Shown piece after piece: positions 6,114-13,257 of a stretch of DNA of 16,715 nucleotides. The stretch spans positions 1-16,715 of the forward strand of contig DATKCN010000135.1 in assembly GCA_035513175.1 (NCBI GenBank). Direction: 5' to 3'. Within the stretch, counting starts at the first letter, position 1. Every line of letters starts with the position of its first letter. Both the position numbers and the translations under genes were made by a program. A model generated the notes under the pieces. That model was not told the origin of the DNA. It was given only the letters and a program-made list of their open reading frames with translations, and searched no databases. This DNA is from DATKCN01 sp035513175 (GTDB taxonomy: Bacteria > Chloroflexota > Chloroflexia > Thermomicrobiales > CFX8).

Positions 6114-7729
6114 GCGAGGGCAAATCCGTCGTAGCCTTTCGCCGCCACCTCGTCACATTCCTTGCGATACGCCCCAACGCCACCGATGTATGGCATGAAC
6201 ACGCGCGGCTTTCCGGGGATGTTGGCGCCCATGTACCACGAGTTCGCCAGCGGGTACAGCGTGGCGTGCCCCTCGTCGTAAACGTGCTCGCCCCAGCGCT
6301 CCTCCGCCTCCGGCGTGGGGTCCAGCGTCGCAATGCCCCGCTCGCTCAGGTATTCGACGCAGTCCGACACCCACTCCACGTGCTGCTCGATCGAAACCAT
6401 CATGTTGCTTAGCACGGACGGGCTGCCGGGCCCGGTAATGAGAAACATGTTCGGGAATCCGGCCGTCGCGATGCCCAGGTATGTTTGCGGCCCGTTCGCC
6501 CATTTATCGCGCAGCGCCACCCCGCCCCGCCCGCGAATGTCGATCGCGAACAGCGCGCCGGTCATCGCGTCGAAGCCGGTGGCGAACACGATTGCGTCGA
6601 GCTCGTAAGCCGCTTCGGTGGTGCGCAGTCCGCCTGGCGTGATCTCCACGATAGGCGCCGAGCGGATGTCGACCAGCGTGACGTGCTCCTGGTTGTACGT
6701 CTCGTAATACTCCGTGTCGACGCAGAGCCGCTTCGTGCCGATCGGGTAATCGCGGGGGCACAGCAGTTCGGCTACCGCCGAGTCGCGCACCGTCTCGCGG
6801 ATCTTCGCGCGCACGAACTCCGCCGTCGTTTCGTTGGCGTCCAGGTTCGTGTAGAGGTCCGAGAACGACGACATCAGTCCAAAGCCGCCGTGCGCCCAGC
6901 GCGCCTCGTACTCCTGTCGCTGCTGCTCCGGCGTCGCCTCCAGCGTGGGAGTGTCCGTGTTCGCGTTCGTCGCCACCACGAATCCGGCCCGCGACTCGCG
7001 GGCCGACTTGCGGAACTCGGCGTAGTTGGCTTTGATCTGCCGCTCGTACTCCGGATCGAGCGGTCTGCTGTGCGCCGGGACGCTGAAGTTCGGCGTACGC
7101 TGGAAAACGTTCAGCCGCGCCGCCTGCCCCGCGATGACCGGAATCGACTGGATCGCCGACGACCCCGTGCCGATCACTGCCACCCGCTGCTCGCTGAAAT
7201 CGACCTCTGCGTGCGGCCACAGTCCGGTCTGGTGCCAGGGTCCGCGGAACGACTCCAGCCCGGCGAAGCGCGGCGCCTGCGGCACGGAGAGGCAGCCGGT
7301 CGCCATTACGCAGAACTGGCACGACACCCGCTCGCCGGTGTCCGTCTCAACCAGCCAGCGACTCGCCTCATCGTCCCAGGTCGCGGCGGTCACCAGCGTG
7401 TTGAACGTGATCCCGCGCCGCAGGTCGAAGCGGTCCGCCACGTGGTTGACGTAACGCAGAATCTCCGGCTGTCGCGCGTAGCGTTCCGACCACTGCCATT
7501 CCTGCTGCAGCTCGTCGTCGAAGGAGAGGGAATAGTCCATGCTCTCGATGTCGCAGCGCGCGCCGGGGTAGCGGTTCCAGTACCACGTCCCGCCGACCCC
7601 GTCCCCCTTCTCGAACACCCGCGCCGTCATGCCCAGCCCCCGCAGGCGATGCAGCATGTACAGCCCCGCGAAGCCCGCTCCGACGATAACGACATCCACC
7701 CGCTGCTGTGCTGATCGCGAATCGGCCAT
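6110..7729 (-). CDS. Flavin-containing / Baeyer-Villiger-type monooxygenase
   Basis: This 539-residue protein has the full two-dinucleotide-domain layout. GAGFAG binds FAD (17-22), GGTWYWNRYPGARCD is at 46-60, the BVMO fingerprint region is FRGPWHQTGLWP (161-172), and GTGSSA is the NADPH Rossmann motif (187-192), followed by FQRTPNFS and a late FATGFDAMTG. Enzymes of this type use NADPH and O2 to turn ketones into esters or lactones; they are soluble. In the usual fingerprint FxGxxxHxxxWP the His would be residue 167, but here it is Gln with His shifted to 166. ATG 7729 is chosen for the GGAG eight bases upstream; the frame stays open further upstream only into repeat DNA. It overlaps the MFS gene by four bases and probably heads that operon. 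Confidence 0.9.
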   Translation of the reverse strand: MADSRSAQQRVDVVIVGAGFAGLYMLHRLRGLGMTARVFEKGDGVGGTWYWNRYPGARCDIESMDYSLSFDDELQQEWQWSERYARQPEILRYVNHVADRFDLRRGITFNTLVTAATWDDEASRWLVETDTGERVSCQFCVMATGCLSVPQAPRFAGLESFRGPWHQTGLWPHAEVDFSEQRVAVIGTGSSAIQSIPVIAGQAARLNVFQRTPNFSVPAHSRPLDPEYERQIKANYAEFRKSARESRAGFVVATNANTDTPTLEATPEQQRQEYEARWAHGGFGLMSSFSDLYTNLDANETTAEFVRAKIRETVRDSAVAELLCPRDYPIGTKRLCVDTEYYETYNQEHVTLVDIRSAPIVEITPGGLRTTEAAYELDAIVFATGFDAMTGALFAIDIRGRGGVALRDKWANGPQTYLGIATAGFPNMFLITGPGSPSVLSNMMVSIEQHVEWVSDCVEYLSERGIATLDPTPEAEERWGEHVYDEGHATLYPLANSWYMGANIPGKPRVFMPYIGGVGAYRKECDEVAAKGYDGFALA

Positions 7730-7806
7730 GACGCTGTCTCCTGCAATGACGCGGCGTTGTCGCGCGTTCCGAGGCGCTACTGTAGTCCCCGCGCGACCGC
7801 GTGTCG

Positions 7807-7856
7807 AGTGGAGGGACGAAGCGTCAACCCGTAGGGGCGCATCGCAATGCGCCCGG
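7807..7856. repeat. Intergenic repeat with 8-bp hairpin
   Basis: GGGCGCAT at 7835-7842, loop CGCA, and ATGCGCCC at 7847-7854 form a perfect 8-bp stem. It is preceded by AGTGGAGGGACG at 7807-7818, and the same 12-mer recurs at 12209-12220 right after another gene. The element fills the gap between the DinB-like gene and the monooxygenase gene on the minus strand. It looks like a dispersed repeat of the GTAGGGGCGCAT-ATGCGCCC type seen in Chloroflexota genomes (recognition from memory). There is no T-run, so terminator function is unproven. Confidence 0.55.
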
Positions 7857-7957
7857 CCGGCCCCCACGCCGCCGAACCGGCAACACGACCGCGAACCCTG
7901 TCACTTCGAACCCCGCGAACCTCCCGCCGACACACGACGCCGACCAATGGGACTCCG

Positions 7958-8452
7958 TCAGTCAGCGCCCTCGCTCGCCAGCGTCTCGCGGATGCTCTGC
8001 AGGTGGACGAAGACATGCCCGATGAGAACGCGGTCCAGCCACTTCTCGACCGTCCACGGCTCCTCGATCTCCTTCGTGTAACGGCCCGACATCGCCAGTT
8101 GCTCGTCAGTCATCTGGAGCACCTCGCTCGCGGCGTGCGCGGCGCGTTCGCGCAACAACTCCAGCGTTTCGTCCTGTGGCGCCTGCGCCCACTCGATGGC
8201 GTGGTTTGCGTTCCACTCTGCGAGTTGGTTCCGGTCGATCATCGACGGCTGCCGCCCGGCGGCGAACGCCTGGAAATACGACAGCTCGAACGGGATGAAC
8301 TGCGCGCCGTGCCGCGCCAGCACGCCGATCGACCGCTCCTCGTTCGGGCAGACCGTCCGCCACTGCTCGTCCGTCAATGGCTCGACGACTCCGATGAATT
8401 CCTCGACCGCCGCCTCGAAGCGCTCCGCCAGTGCGTCAGATCGACCGCTCAT
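7958..8452 (-). CDS. DinB-like / DUF664-type four-helix-bundle protein
   Basis: This 164-residue, mostly helical protein fits the DinB/YfiT superfamily in length and in metal-ligand spacing: His48 (VLARHGAQ), then His146 and His150 in IGHVFVHLQSI. The GHxxxH pair near the C-terminus is the usual second and third ligand. An alternative candidate ligand is His84 (WNANHAIEW). Known members are thiol-S-transferases (for example bacillithiol- or mycothiol-dependent) or stress-induced proteins of unknown role. The ATG at 8452 is preceded by GGGAGG and lies one base after the stop of the upstream dehydrogenase gene. It is therefore the last gene of the three-gene operon. The exact activity is not determinable. 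Confidence 0.82.
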   Translation of the reverse strand: MSGRSDALAERFEAAVEEFIGVVEPLTDEQWRTVCPNEERSIGVLARHGAQFIPFELSYFQAFAAGRQPSMIDRNQLAEWNANHAIEWAQAPQDETLELLRERAAHAASEVLQMTDEQLAMSGRYTKEIEEPWTVEKWLDRVLIGHVFVHLQSIRETLASEGAD

Positions 8453-8453
8453 C

Positions 8454-9320
8454 TCAACCTCCCTGCTCGAAATACCGATGGATCGCCGTCAGGTCCGCCT
8501 CCGGTTGCGCCGCGCTGAACTGCTTCCAGAGCGCCGCCACGGTGTCCGCCAGATCGTGCGGAACCTCGGCAGCGACCGCGCTTTCCAGATACAGCCTGAC
8601 ATCCTTCGCCATCCCCGCCCCCGGGAAGCCGAAGTCGTACGTTCCCGTCACGACCGCGCGCGGGAATTTGTCCTCGCTGGCCGTGCTGCGCCCGCTGGAA
8701 ACGTTCAGAATCTCGACCATCGTCGCCAGGTCCAGGCCCATGCGGGCGCCGAACACCGTCGCCTCGGCGGTCGCGGCCAGCGCGGCGGCAGAAGCGTAGT
8801 TGTTGACCAGCTTCATCGCCTGCCCGTGCCCCGGCTCGTCGCCCACCCGGAAACGGTTGCGCGCCAGCACGGTCAGCACTGGCTCCATTTCCGCGAACAG
8901 CGCCTCCGTCGTGCCCGCCATCAGCGCCAGCGACCCGCTGACCGCGCCCGCTACCCCGCCGCTGACCGGCGCGTCGACGTACGCCACGCCCGCCGGCTCC
9001 AGCGTCGCCGCACACTGGCGCGCCGCCGCGATGCCGATTGTCGACAGGTCGATCAAAACGCGCACCCGCCGATCTGTCGTCGCCGCGATCTGGCGGCAGA
9101 TTTCGCGGGAGGCCGCGCCGTCCGGGACGCTGAGCAGCAGCAGGTCGACCCGCGCGGCAAGATCGGCGATCGACTCGGCGGCGTCCGCGCCGTCAGGCAG
9201 CCGCTCGCTCGTGCCCGCCACATCGAATCCCAGCAGCGGGTAGCCAGCCTCCACCAGCCGCCTCGACATCGGACCGCCCATGCGACCGAGACCGGCGAAT
9301 CCCAACGTGTCGGGCTGCAT
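8454..9320 (-). CDS. NAD(P)-dependent beta-hydroxyacid dehydrogenase (3-hydroxyisobutyrate dehydrogenase family)
   Basis: This 288-residue protein has the family's complete motif series. GFAGLGRMGGPM (7-18) binds the dinucleotide; APVSGGVAGA (117-126) is the substrate-binding signature; GHGQAMKLVNN (164-174) carries the catalytic Lys170 and Asn174. DFGFPGAGMAKDVRL follows in the all-alpha C-terminal domain. Enzymes of this family interconvert 3-hydroxyacids and semialdehydes (3-hydroxyisobutyrate, tartronate semialdehyde, gamma-hydroxybutyrate and others), and this level of resemblance does not choose among them. ATG 9320 has AAGGAGG six bases upstream, and that Shine-Dalgarno overlaps the end of the MBL gene 12 bases away. 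Soluble, likely tetrameric. Co-transcription with an MBL hydrolase suggests a short catabolic or detoxification route. Confidence 0.9.
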   Translation of the reverse strand: MQPDTLGFAGLGRMGGPMSRRLVEAGYPLLGFDVAGTSERLPDGADAAESIADLAARVDLLLLSVPDGAASREICRQIAATTDRRVRVLIDLSTIGIAAARQCAATLEPAGVAYVDAPVSGGVAGAVSGSLALMAGTTEALFAEMEPVLTVLARNRFRVGDEPGHGQAMKLVNNYASAAALAATAEATVFGARMGLDLATMVEILNVSSGRSTASEDKFPRAVVTGTYDFGFPGAGMAKDVRLYLESAVAAEVPHDLADTVAALWKQFSAAQPEADLTAIHRYFEQGG

Positions 9321-9332
9321 GAGTCGCCTCCT

Positions 9333-10427
9333 TCACGTGGCGTCCGACGCCTGTTCCTCGCGCGCTTCCCGTAACGCGAGCGCGACGATCGCACGGGTCC
9401 AGCGGTACGCCATCGGGAACTCCCCGGCGCGGGAGAGCTGCTGAAACTCGGTGTTTTCTGCCAGCAGCGCGCGCTGCACGTCGTCGACCGTGTGCAGGTT
9501 GTGCCGGCGGGCCACGTCGAGCACGGCGGCGCGCCTGCGTTCGTGGGTGGCGATCAGGGCGTCGAAGTGCGCGACCATCTCGGCGGAGTCCGTCATGACG
9601 CGTGGCAGGTGACCGTCGCCGAACAGCCCGACCTCGCCCTCCGCCGCCAGCGTCCGTAACGCCCGCAGGTTGGCGATCATGCGCCCGTACGTGCCGCTGG
9701 GCCACAGTGGGTTGTCCTCGAACGTCAGGTCGCCGGTGAGCAGCATCCGGCTGCCCGTGTCGTACACCGACACGGAATCCGCCGTGTGGCCGTGGTCATC
9801 GATGATGAGCATGTCGCCCGCGCGCCATCCCTGGAACTCCTGGCTACCGATCCGCAGCGCGCGCCGATCCTCCGCGTTGAGCGGTGCGATGTGCCGCGTC
9901 CGGCTTCCAATCGGCTTGTGCTTGTGAATGTTGAGACGGCCGAAGATGGGGAAGACGAAGCGGTGCGCGGAGCGGGGCCAGCGCCGAACCCACGCGCGCG
10001 CGACCGCCGAGCCGACCTTCAGCGCGAACGGGCGGTCGATCTTGACCACCCAGTACTCCTGCGCGGCAGACAGGCGCACCTCGTGCGCCACCAGCTCGGC
10101 GAGGTCGATCAGCGGGACGGCGTTAGGGTGGATGAGATGCATCTTCTGTTGCGCGTCGATCTCGTCCAGCACGATGTTGTTGCAGACGTGGTCGGGGTGA
10201 AAGTGGGTGTTGATCACCGTCGCTGACGTGTACGAGCGCCCGGCGAAGTAGCGGCGCAGAACCTGCCGGAACTCGGTTCCGGCGCCGGTGTCGACGATCG
10301 TCACGCCGTCTCCCCGCTCGATGATGTAGGCATTGGCGATGTCCGGCTTGAACATCACGTTGTCCGGCATGACGCCACGGATCCAGCGCACGCCGTCGGC
10401 AAGCGGCTCCACCTCGAACGTGGCCAT
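9333..10427 (-). CDS. MBL-fold metallo-hydrolase
   Basis: This 364-residue metallo-beta-lactamase-fold protein has the metal-binding motif THFHPDH (His75, His77, Asp79, His80). Further ligand motifs are DHGHTADSV (His214), TGDLTFED (Asp233) and a late GDGHLP (His273). An N-terminal IVDTGAG precedes the metal site as in the family. About 100 residues separate the first motif from GHT, which is long and points to an inserted lid (HPNAVPLIDLAEL through PIFGRLNIHKHK). Family members hydrolyse lactones, thioesters, esters or glutathione conjugates using two metals. It starts the minus-strand operon behind a good promoter-like sequence at 10484-10512; the ribosome-binding site is weak (CAGGGT). Substrate unknown. 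Confidence 0.9.
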   Translation of the reverse strand: MATFEVEPLADGVRWIRGVMPDNVMFKPDIANAYIIERGDGVTIVDTGAGTEFRQVLRRYFAGRSYTSATVINTHFHPDHVCNNIVLDEIDAQQKMHLIHPNAVPLIDLAELVAHEVRLSAAQEYWVVKIDRPFALKVGSAVARAWVRRWPRSAHRFVFPIFGRLNIHKHKPIGSRTRHIAPLNAEDRRALRIGSQEFQGWRAGDMLIIDDHGHTADSVSVYDTGSRMLLTGDLTFEDNPLWPSGTYGRMIANLRALRTLAAEGEVGLFGDGHLPRVMTDSAEMVAHFDALIATHERRRAAVLDVARRHNLHTVDDVQRALLAENTEFQQLSRAGEFPMAYRWTRAIVALALREAREEQASDAT

Positions 10428-10445
10428 GGCGACCCTGTCTGTTCA

Positions 10446-10468
10446 AACCGAACGATCTGCAATCGGTT
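10446..10468. promoter_or_regulatory. Inverted repeat, possible operator before the MBL gene
   Basis: AACCGA and TCGGTT form a perfect 6-bp inverted repeat separated by 11 bases, centred about 30 bases upstream of the MBL start and just past the predicted transcription start. Placement fits a repressor site, but no regulator gene is nearby and a chance palindrome of this size is possible. Confidence 0.25.
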
Positions 10469-10483
10469 GCGGCCTCTGCCGCC

Positions 10484-10512
10484 ATGCTATGGCGCCACGT
10501 GACGCCGGTCAA
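10484..10512 (-). promoter_or_regulatory. Sigma70-type promoter for the MBL-dehydrogenase-DinB operon
   Basis: Read on the minus strand, TTGACC (10512-10507), a 17-base spacer, and TAGCAT (10489-10484) match the -35/-10 consensus at 5 and 4 of 6 positions. The predicted transcript starts about 50 bases before the MBL ATG. Confidence 0.5.
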
Positions 10513-10561
10513 CGAGGCCGTGGCCAGCCCCCTCGCGCTCGCATGGGCGGTGCGTCCCCCC

Positions 10562-10589
10562 GTGACATCACGCGCGTGTCTGCTATGAT
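10562..10589 (+). promoter_or_regulatory. Extended -10 promoter for the SnoaL-hydrolase pair
   Basis: GTGACA (10562-10567, 5 of 6 to TTGACA), a 16-base spacer, and TATGAT (10584-10589, 5 of 6), preceded by TG in the extended -10 position. It lies about 110 bases before the SnoaL ATG and is back-to-back with the opposite-strand promoter. Confidence 0.55.
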
Positions 10590-10700
10590 GACGCTATCAA
10601 CACACAGAATCCCGGCGGCGCGTGCTCTGGCTCCCGTCCCGACGCTCTGCCCATCGGACGTTCCAGACCGCCGTCGCCGGATCATCGCAGGGAGGCGACT

Positions 10701-11291
10701 ATGACCGCGACCGCGACCAGCAACGAAGCGCAGGCAGCCCTCGAGCTCGCGGAGCGCAACCGGCAGATTGCGTACCGCTTCTACGAGGAGCTCTGGAACA
10801 AAGGCAACTACGACGCAGCGCCGGAGTTGCTTCACCCGGACCACTTCGACCACACCTTGCCCCTGAAGGACCTGCCGCAGGGCCGAGATGGCGTGCTCGA
10901 GCTGATGAAGACCTTCCGGGCGGCCTTCCCAGACCTGGTGATGTCAGTTGATTCGGTGATCGCGCAGGGCGATCTCGTGGCGGAGGTGCTGACGCTACGC
11001 GGCACGCACACCGCCCCGTTTCTCGGTATTCCCGCCACCGGCCGCTCGATTGAGGTCAAGAGTGTCAACCTCTGCCGCATCGAGGACGGCCTCGTGCGCG
11101 AGCGCTGGGGTGCGTCTGACGATCTCGGCATGCTCCAGCAGTTGGGGATCCTGCCCGCTCCCGGCTCGCGGGGTTGGAACGTGTCGCTCAAGGCCGCGGC
11201 CGCGCAGGTGAAGCTGAAGCAGGGCGGGAAGGCTGGAGCCTCAGCGCTGGGCGGCGCCGTTCGTCGCGTGCGCGGCAAGCGTGGCGAATGA
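10701..11291 (+). CDS. SnoaL-like (NTF2-fold, ester-cyclase type) protein with basic tail
   Basis: This 196-residue protein is preceded by GGGAGG close to its ATG. Residues about 15-145 match the SnoaL-like polyketide-cyclase/ester-cyclase fold: NRQIAYRFYEELWNKGNYDA, then HPDHFDH, GRDGVLELMKTFRAAFPDL, and THTAPFLGIPATGRSIEV with an RIEDGLVRERWG strand. Proteins of this fold form dimers with a small-molecule pocket; many are uncharacterised and a cyclase or hydrolase role is only suggested. The last 45-50 residues are an Ala/Gly/Lys/Arg-rich extension (from about AAAAQVKLKQGG to VRRVRGKRGE) beyond the normal domain end, which could bind nucleic acid or be disordered. Its stop overlaps the next gene's start in ATGA, so the two are translationally coupled. 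Confidence 0.85.
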   Translation: MTATATSNEAQAALELAERNRQIAYRFYEELWNKGNYDAAPELLHPDHFDHTLPLKDLPQGRDGVLELMKTFRAAFPDLVMSVDSVIAQGDLVAEVLTLRGTHTAPFLGIPATGRSIEVKSVNLCRIEDGLVRERWGASDDLGMLQQLGILPAPGSRGWNVSLKAAAAQVKLKQGGKAGASALGGAVRRVRGKRGE

Positions 11292-12208
11292 TCGAGCTCG
11301 CGCCAGCCTGGGACGGCTACTACGACCCGGACGAGCGGCAGGACATCCAGCTGGCGATCAATGTCAACACGGTGACTGTTGACGGCAACGATCTGCGCGT
11401 GCGCGTCTACGAGCAGCACGGAGATGCGCCGACGGTGCTCGTCGCGCACGGCTTGCTCGGCTACGGTCTCGTGTTCGCGCGTTTTCACCTGCCGTTCTGG
11501 CGGCGCGGCTGGCGCGTCGTGCAGTTCGATCTGCCCGGTTGCGGAGAGAGCGGCGGGCCGCGCGGCGCGGCGACGGTGCAGGACATCATGGCGGCCTGGC
11601 TGGGCATCGTCGCCTGGGCGGCGCGGACGTACGGCGCGCCGGTGTTCGCGATGGGCAACGCCGAGGACGGGGTCGTGTCGTATTACGCGCTCGCAAACCA
11701 TCCGTCGGTCGGAGCGCTCTCGGTGCATACGCTGTTTGAATACGGCGATCCAGCCGACCCCGGCTGGGTTCAGCCCCCCTGGGCCGTGCGCGTCGTCCGC
11801 GTGGCGCTCGGGCTGCTGGCGCGCAACCGGCCACGGACGACGCTGCCCGGGTCATGGACGATTCCCTTCAAGCACGTCTTCGCGGGACCGGACGACGCGG
11901 ACTACCGGCGGCGGCTGAAGGCGGACCCGCTGGCGCTGCAGCGGGGCGGAGCGCCGCTCGGTTACTCGCTCGTCAAGCGTTTCTCACCGCCGGTGAAGTT
12001 CGAGGACTGTGCGACACCCGTGCAGGTGATCATCTCGACTCGCAGCCGCCTGTGGCGCGCTGACGCCATCCGCCGCTCCGCCGAACGCCTGGGCGGTCCT
12101 CGCGAGATCGTCGAGATCGACGAGCCGCACTGGGAGATGAGTCGGGAGTTCCACGATATGTACAGCGAACACGTGATGAGGTGGTTCGACCAGGTTCGTG
12201 ATGCCTGA
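11288..12208 (+). CDS. Alpha/beta-hydrolase-fold protein, probably catalytically inactive
   Basis: This 306-residue protein has the alpha/beta-hydrolase layout. VLVAHGLLGYG (about 50-60) is the oxyanion-hole region, VVQFDLPGCGESGG follows, FAMGNAEDGVVSYY (120-133) is the nucleophile-elbow position, and IDEPHW (278-282) contains the expected catalytic His281. The elbow should read GxSxG but here reads GNAED, with Ala at residue 125 in place of Ser. The acid position after the sixth strand (VIISTRSRLW) has Ser where Asp normally stands. Two of three triad residues therefore appear to be missing, while the scaffold is intact. ATG 11288 overlaps the SnoaL stop; the frame remains open upstream but only in antiphase to that gene. 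It may be a binding or structural protein, or use another residue. Confidence 0.85.
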   Translation: MIELAPAWDGYYDPDERQDIQLAINVNTVTVDGNDLRVRVYEQHGDAPTVLVAHGLLGYGLVFARFHLPFWRRGWRVVQFDLPGCGESGGPRGAATVQDIMAAWLGIVAWAARTYGAPVFAMGNAEDGVVSYYALANHPSVGALSVHTLFEYGDPADPGWVQPPWAVRVVRVALGLLARNRPRTTLPGSWTIPFKHVFAGPDDADYRRRLKADPLALQRGGAPLGYSLVKRFSPPVKFEDCATPVQVIISTRSRLWRADAIRRSAERLGGPREIVEIDEPHWEMSREFHDMYSEHVMRWFDQVRDA

Positions 12209-12225
12209 AGTGGAGGGACGCCCTC
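12209..12225 (+). repeat. Short repeat with 5-bp hairpin after the hydrolase gene
   Basis: AGTGGAGGGACG, identical to 7807-7818, begins one base past the hydrolase stop. GAGGG and CCCTC (12213-12217 with 12221-12225) form a 5-bp stem with a three-base loop. It is too short for a confident terminator and is best read as another dispersed-repeat fragment. Confidence 0.35.
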
Positions 12226-12306
12226 ACGGGTGCTGCGGCCTCCCCTGCCCACTCTCCCAATCCTTGGAGTGCGGCTGCACTTGAGGGGGAGATGACGGTG
12301 CGTTTT

Positions 12307-12324
12307 CTCAGCCCTCAGCCCTCA
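12307..12324 (-). repeat. Stop-bearing heptamer array at the 3' end of the small membrane gene
   Basis: On the minus strand the sequence reads TGAGGGC, TGAGGGC, TGAG. The first TGA (12324-12322) is the actual stop of the membrane peptide. Further TGAs follow at 12317 and 12310. Because the period is seven, the three stops fall in three different reading frames. Confidence 0.6.
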
Positions 12325-12465
12325 CTTCCTCTGCAATAGCCGGACGACGATCAGCAGCACGATGATCAGGACCGCGAGGACGATCACGCGGCTGACCACG
12401 GTGACGAACAGGTTGATGAGCGCCAGCCCCACGATGATCAGAATGATGATGCCGGCCCTGCGCAT
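12322..12465 (-). CDS. Small hydrophobic membrane peptide, 47 residues
   Basis: The peptide starts with MRRAG and is almost entirely hydrophobic: IIILIIVGLALINLFVTVV, a short VSR break, then VIVLAVLIIVLLIVV, ending LLQRK. This gives two membrane-spanning helices with positive charge at both ends, so both termini are probably cytoplasmic. ATG 12465 is supported by GGGAGG about nine bases upstream; longer frames upstream lack a Shine-Dalgarno and are not hydrophobic. I do not recognise the family. Small two-helix proteins like this are commonly annotated as hypothetical inner-membrane proteins; a toxin or membrane-stress role is possible but has no direct support here. The gene diverges from the endonuclease III pseudogene. 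Confidence 0.65.
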   Translation of the reverse strand: MRRAGIIILIIVGLALINLFVTVVSRVIVLAVLIIVLLIVVRLLQRK

Positions 12466-12581
12466 GGCGTGCTGCCTCCCTCCCGGTTCCGGAGCAATCG
12501 TACGCCACCCCGAATCGAGGGGAACAGGACGTGCGATCTGCCACTCAGTCGCCCGGCAGCTGCCGAAAGAGCCCGTCGAGC

Positions 12582-13257
12582 ATGACATCCACGCCGAAGC
12601 GTGAGTTCGACATCGACGTAGCAGTTACCCGCATCGCCGATGCGGTGCAGCCAATTCCCAGGGCAGCGTTGTTCGAGCTGGCCGAGGACGGCTTCTCGAC
12701 GCCGTTCGAGCTGCTCGTGGCCTGCGTTATCTCGATCCGCACCCGCGACGAGATGACCCTCCCCATCGCCCGGCGACTGTTCGAGCGGGCCCGCGCGCCG
12801 GATGAGATGGGCGAACTCGAGGTCGACGAGATCGCCCGGCTGATCGCCGGCGCGGCTTTCAGTGAGCCGAAGGCAGCGTAGATCCACGCCATCGCGACGC
12901 GTACGGCTAAGGGGTTCGGCGGCGAGCTGCCGTGCCATTCCGCGGCGTTGCAGTCGTTTGCCGGGGTCGGGCCGAAGTGCGCCAACCTCGTGCTGGGCAT
13001 CGCCTGCGGCCAGCCGCACATCGGGGTCGACATTAACATCCACCGCGTCACGAACCCCTTGGGGCCACGTGGCCACGGGCGTCCCGGAGCAGACGATGGT
13101 TGCCCTCGAAGCGAAGCTGCCATGCGCCTGCTGGGTCGAGATCAACCGCCTGCTCGTCCCCTTCGGCAGTCACATCTGCACGGGCCGTTGCCCCGCCTGC
13201 TCCACCTGCCCCGTCCTCGACATGTGCCAGCAGGTCGGCGTCACCGCCGAGCGGTGA
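12582..13257 (+). pseudogene. nth: Endonuclease III (nth) pseudogene: nonsense codon plus frameshift
   Basis: Reading through two lesions gives a nearly complete DNA glycosylase/AP lyase: FSTPFELLVACVIS near the N-terminus, FAGVGPKCANLVL with the HhH motif and catalytic Lys, GVDINIHRV with the catalytic Asp, and a C-terminal CX6CX2CX5C cluster (CTGRCPACSTCPVLDMC) for the 4Fe-4S cluster. Lesion 1 is a TAG at 12879-12881 in FSEPKAA*IHAIATR, where homologues have a codon such as CAG. Lesion 2 is one extra T in the run at 13059-13060, which shifts VTN out of frame before WGHVATGVPEQT. The start codon context is weak. If not a sequencing error, neither fragment can act alone: the first lacks the HhH and catalytic residues, and translation of the rest would need internal initiation. 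Confidence 0.85.

Noticed and set aside
6485..7714. Long plus-strand open frame of about 409 codons opposite the monooxygenase
   Set aside because: Arg-rich, no motif, and it mirrors the codon-position GC bias of the real minus-strand gene.
8196..9374. Plus-strand open frame of about 392 codons opposite the dehydrogenase
   Set aside because: Low-complexity Arg/Ala translation with no family features; antisense shadow.
12236..12291. A third, degenerate copy of the palindromic repeat (CTCCC ... GGAG region)
   Set aside because: Only short fragments match and the stem is reduced to about five bases; not enough to assign it.
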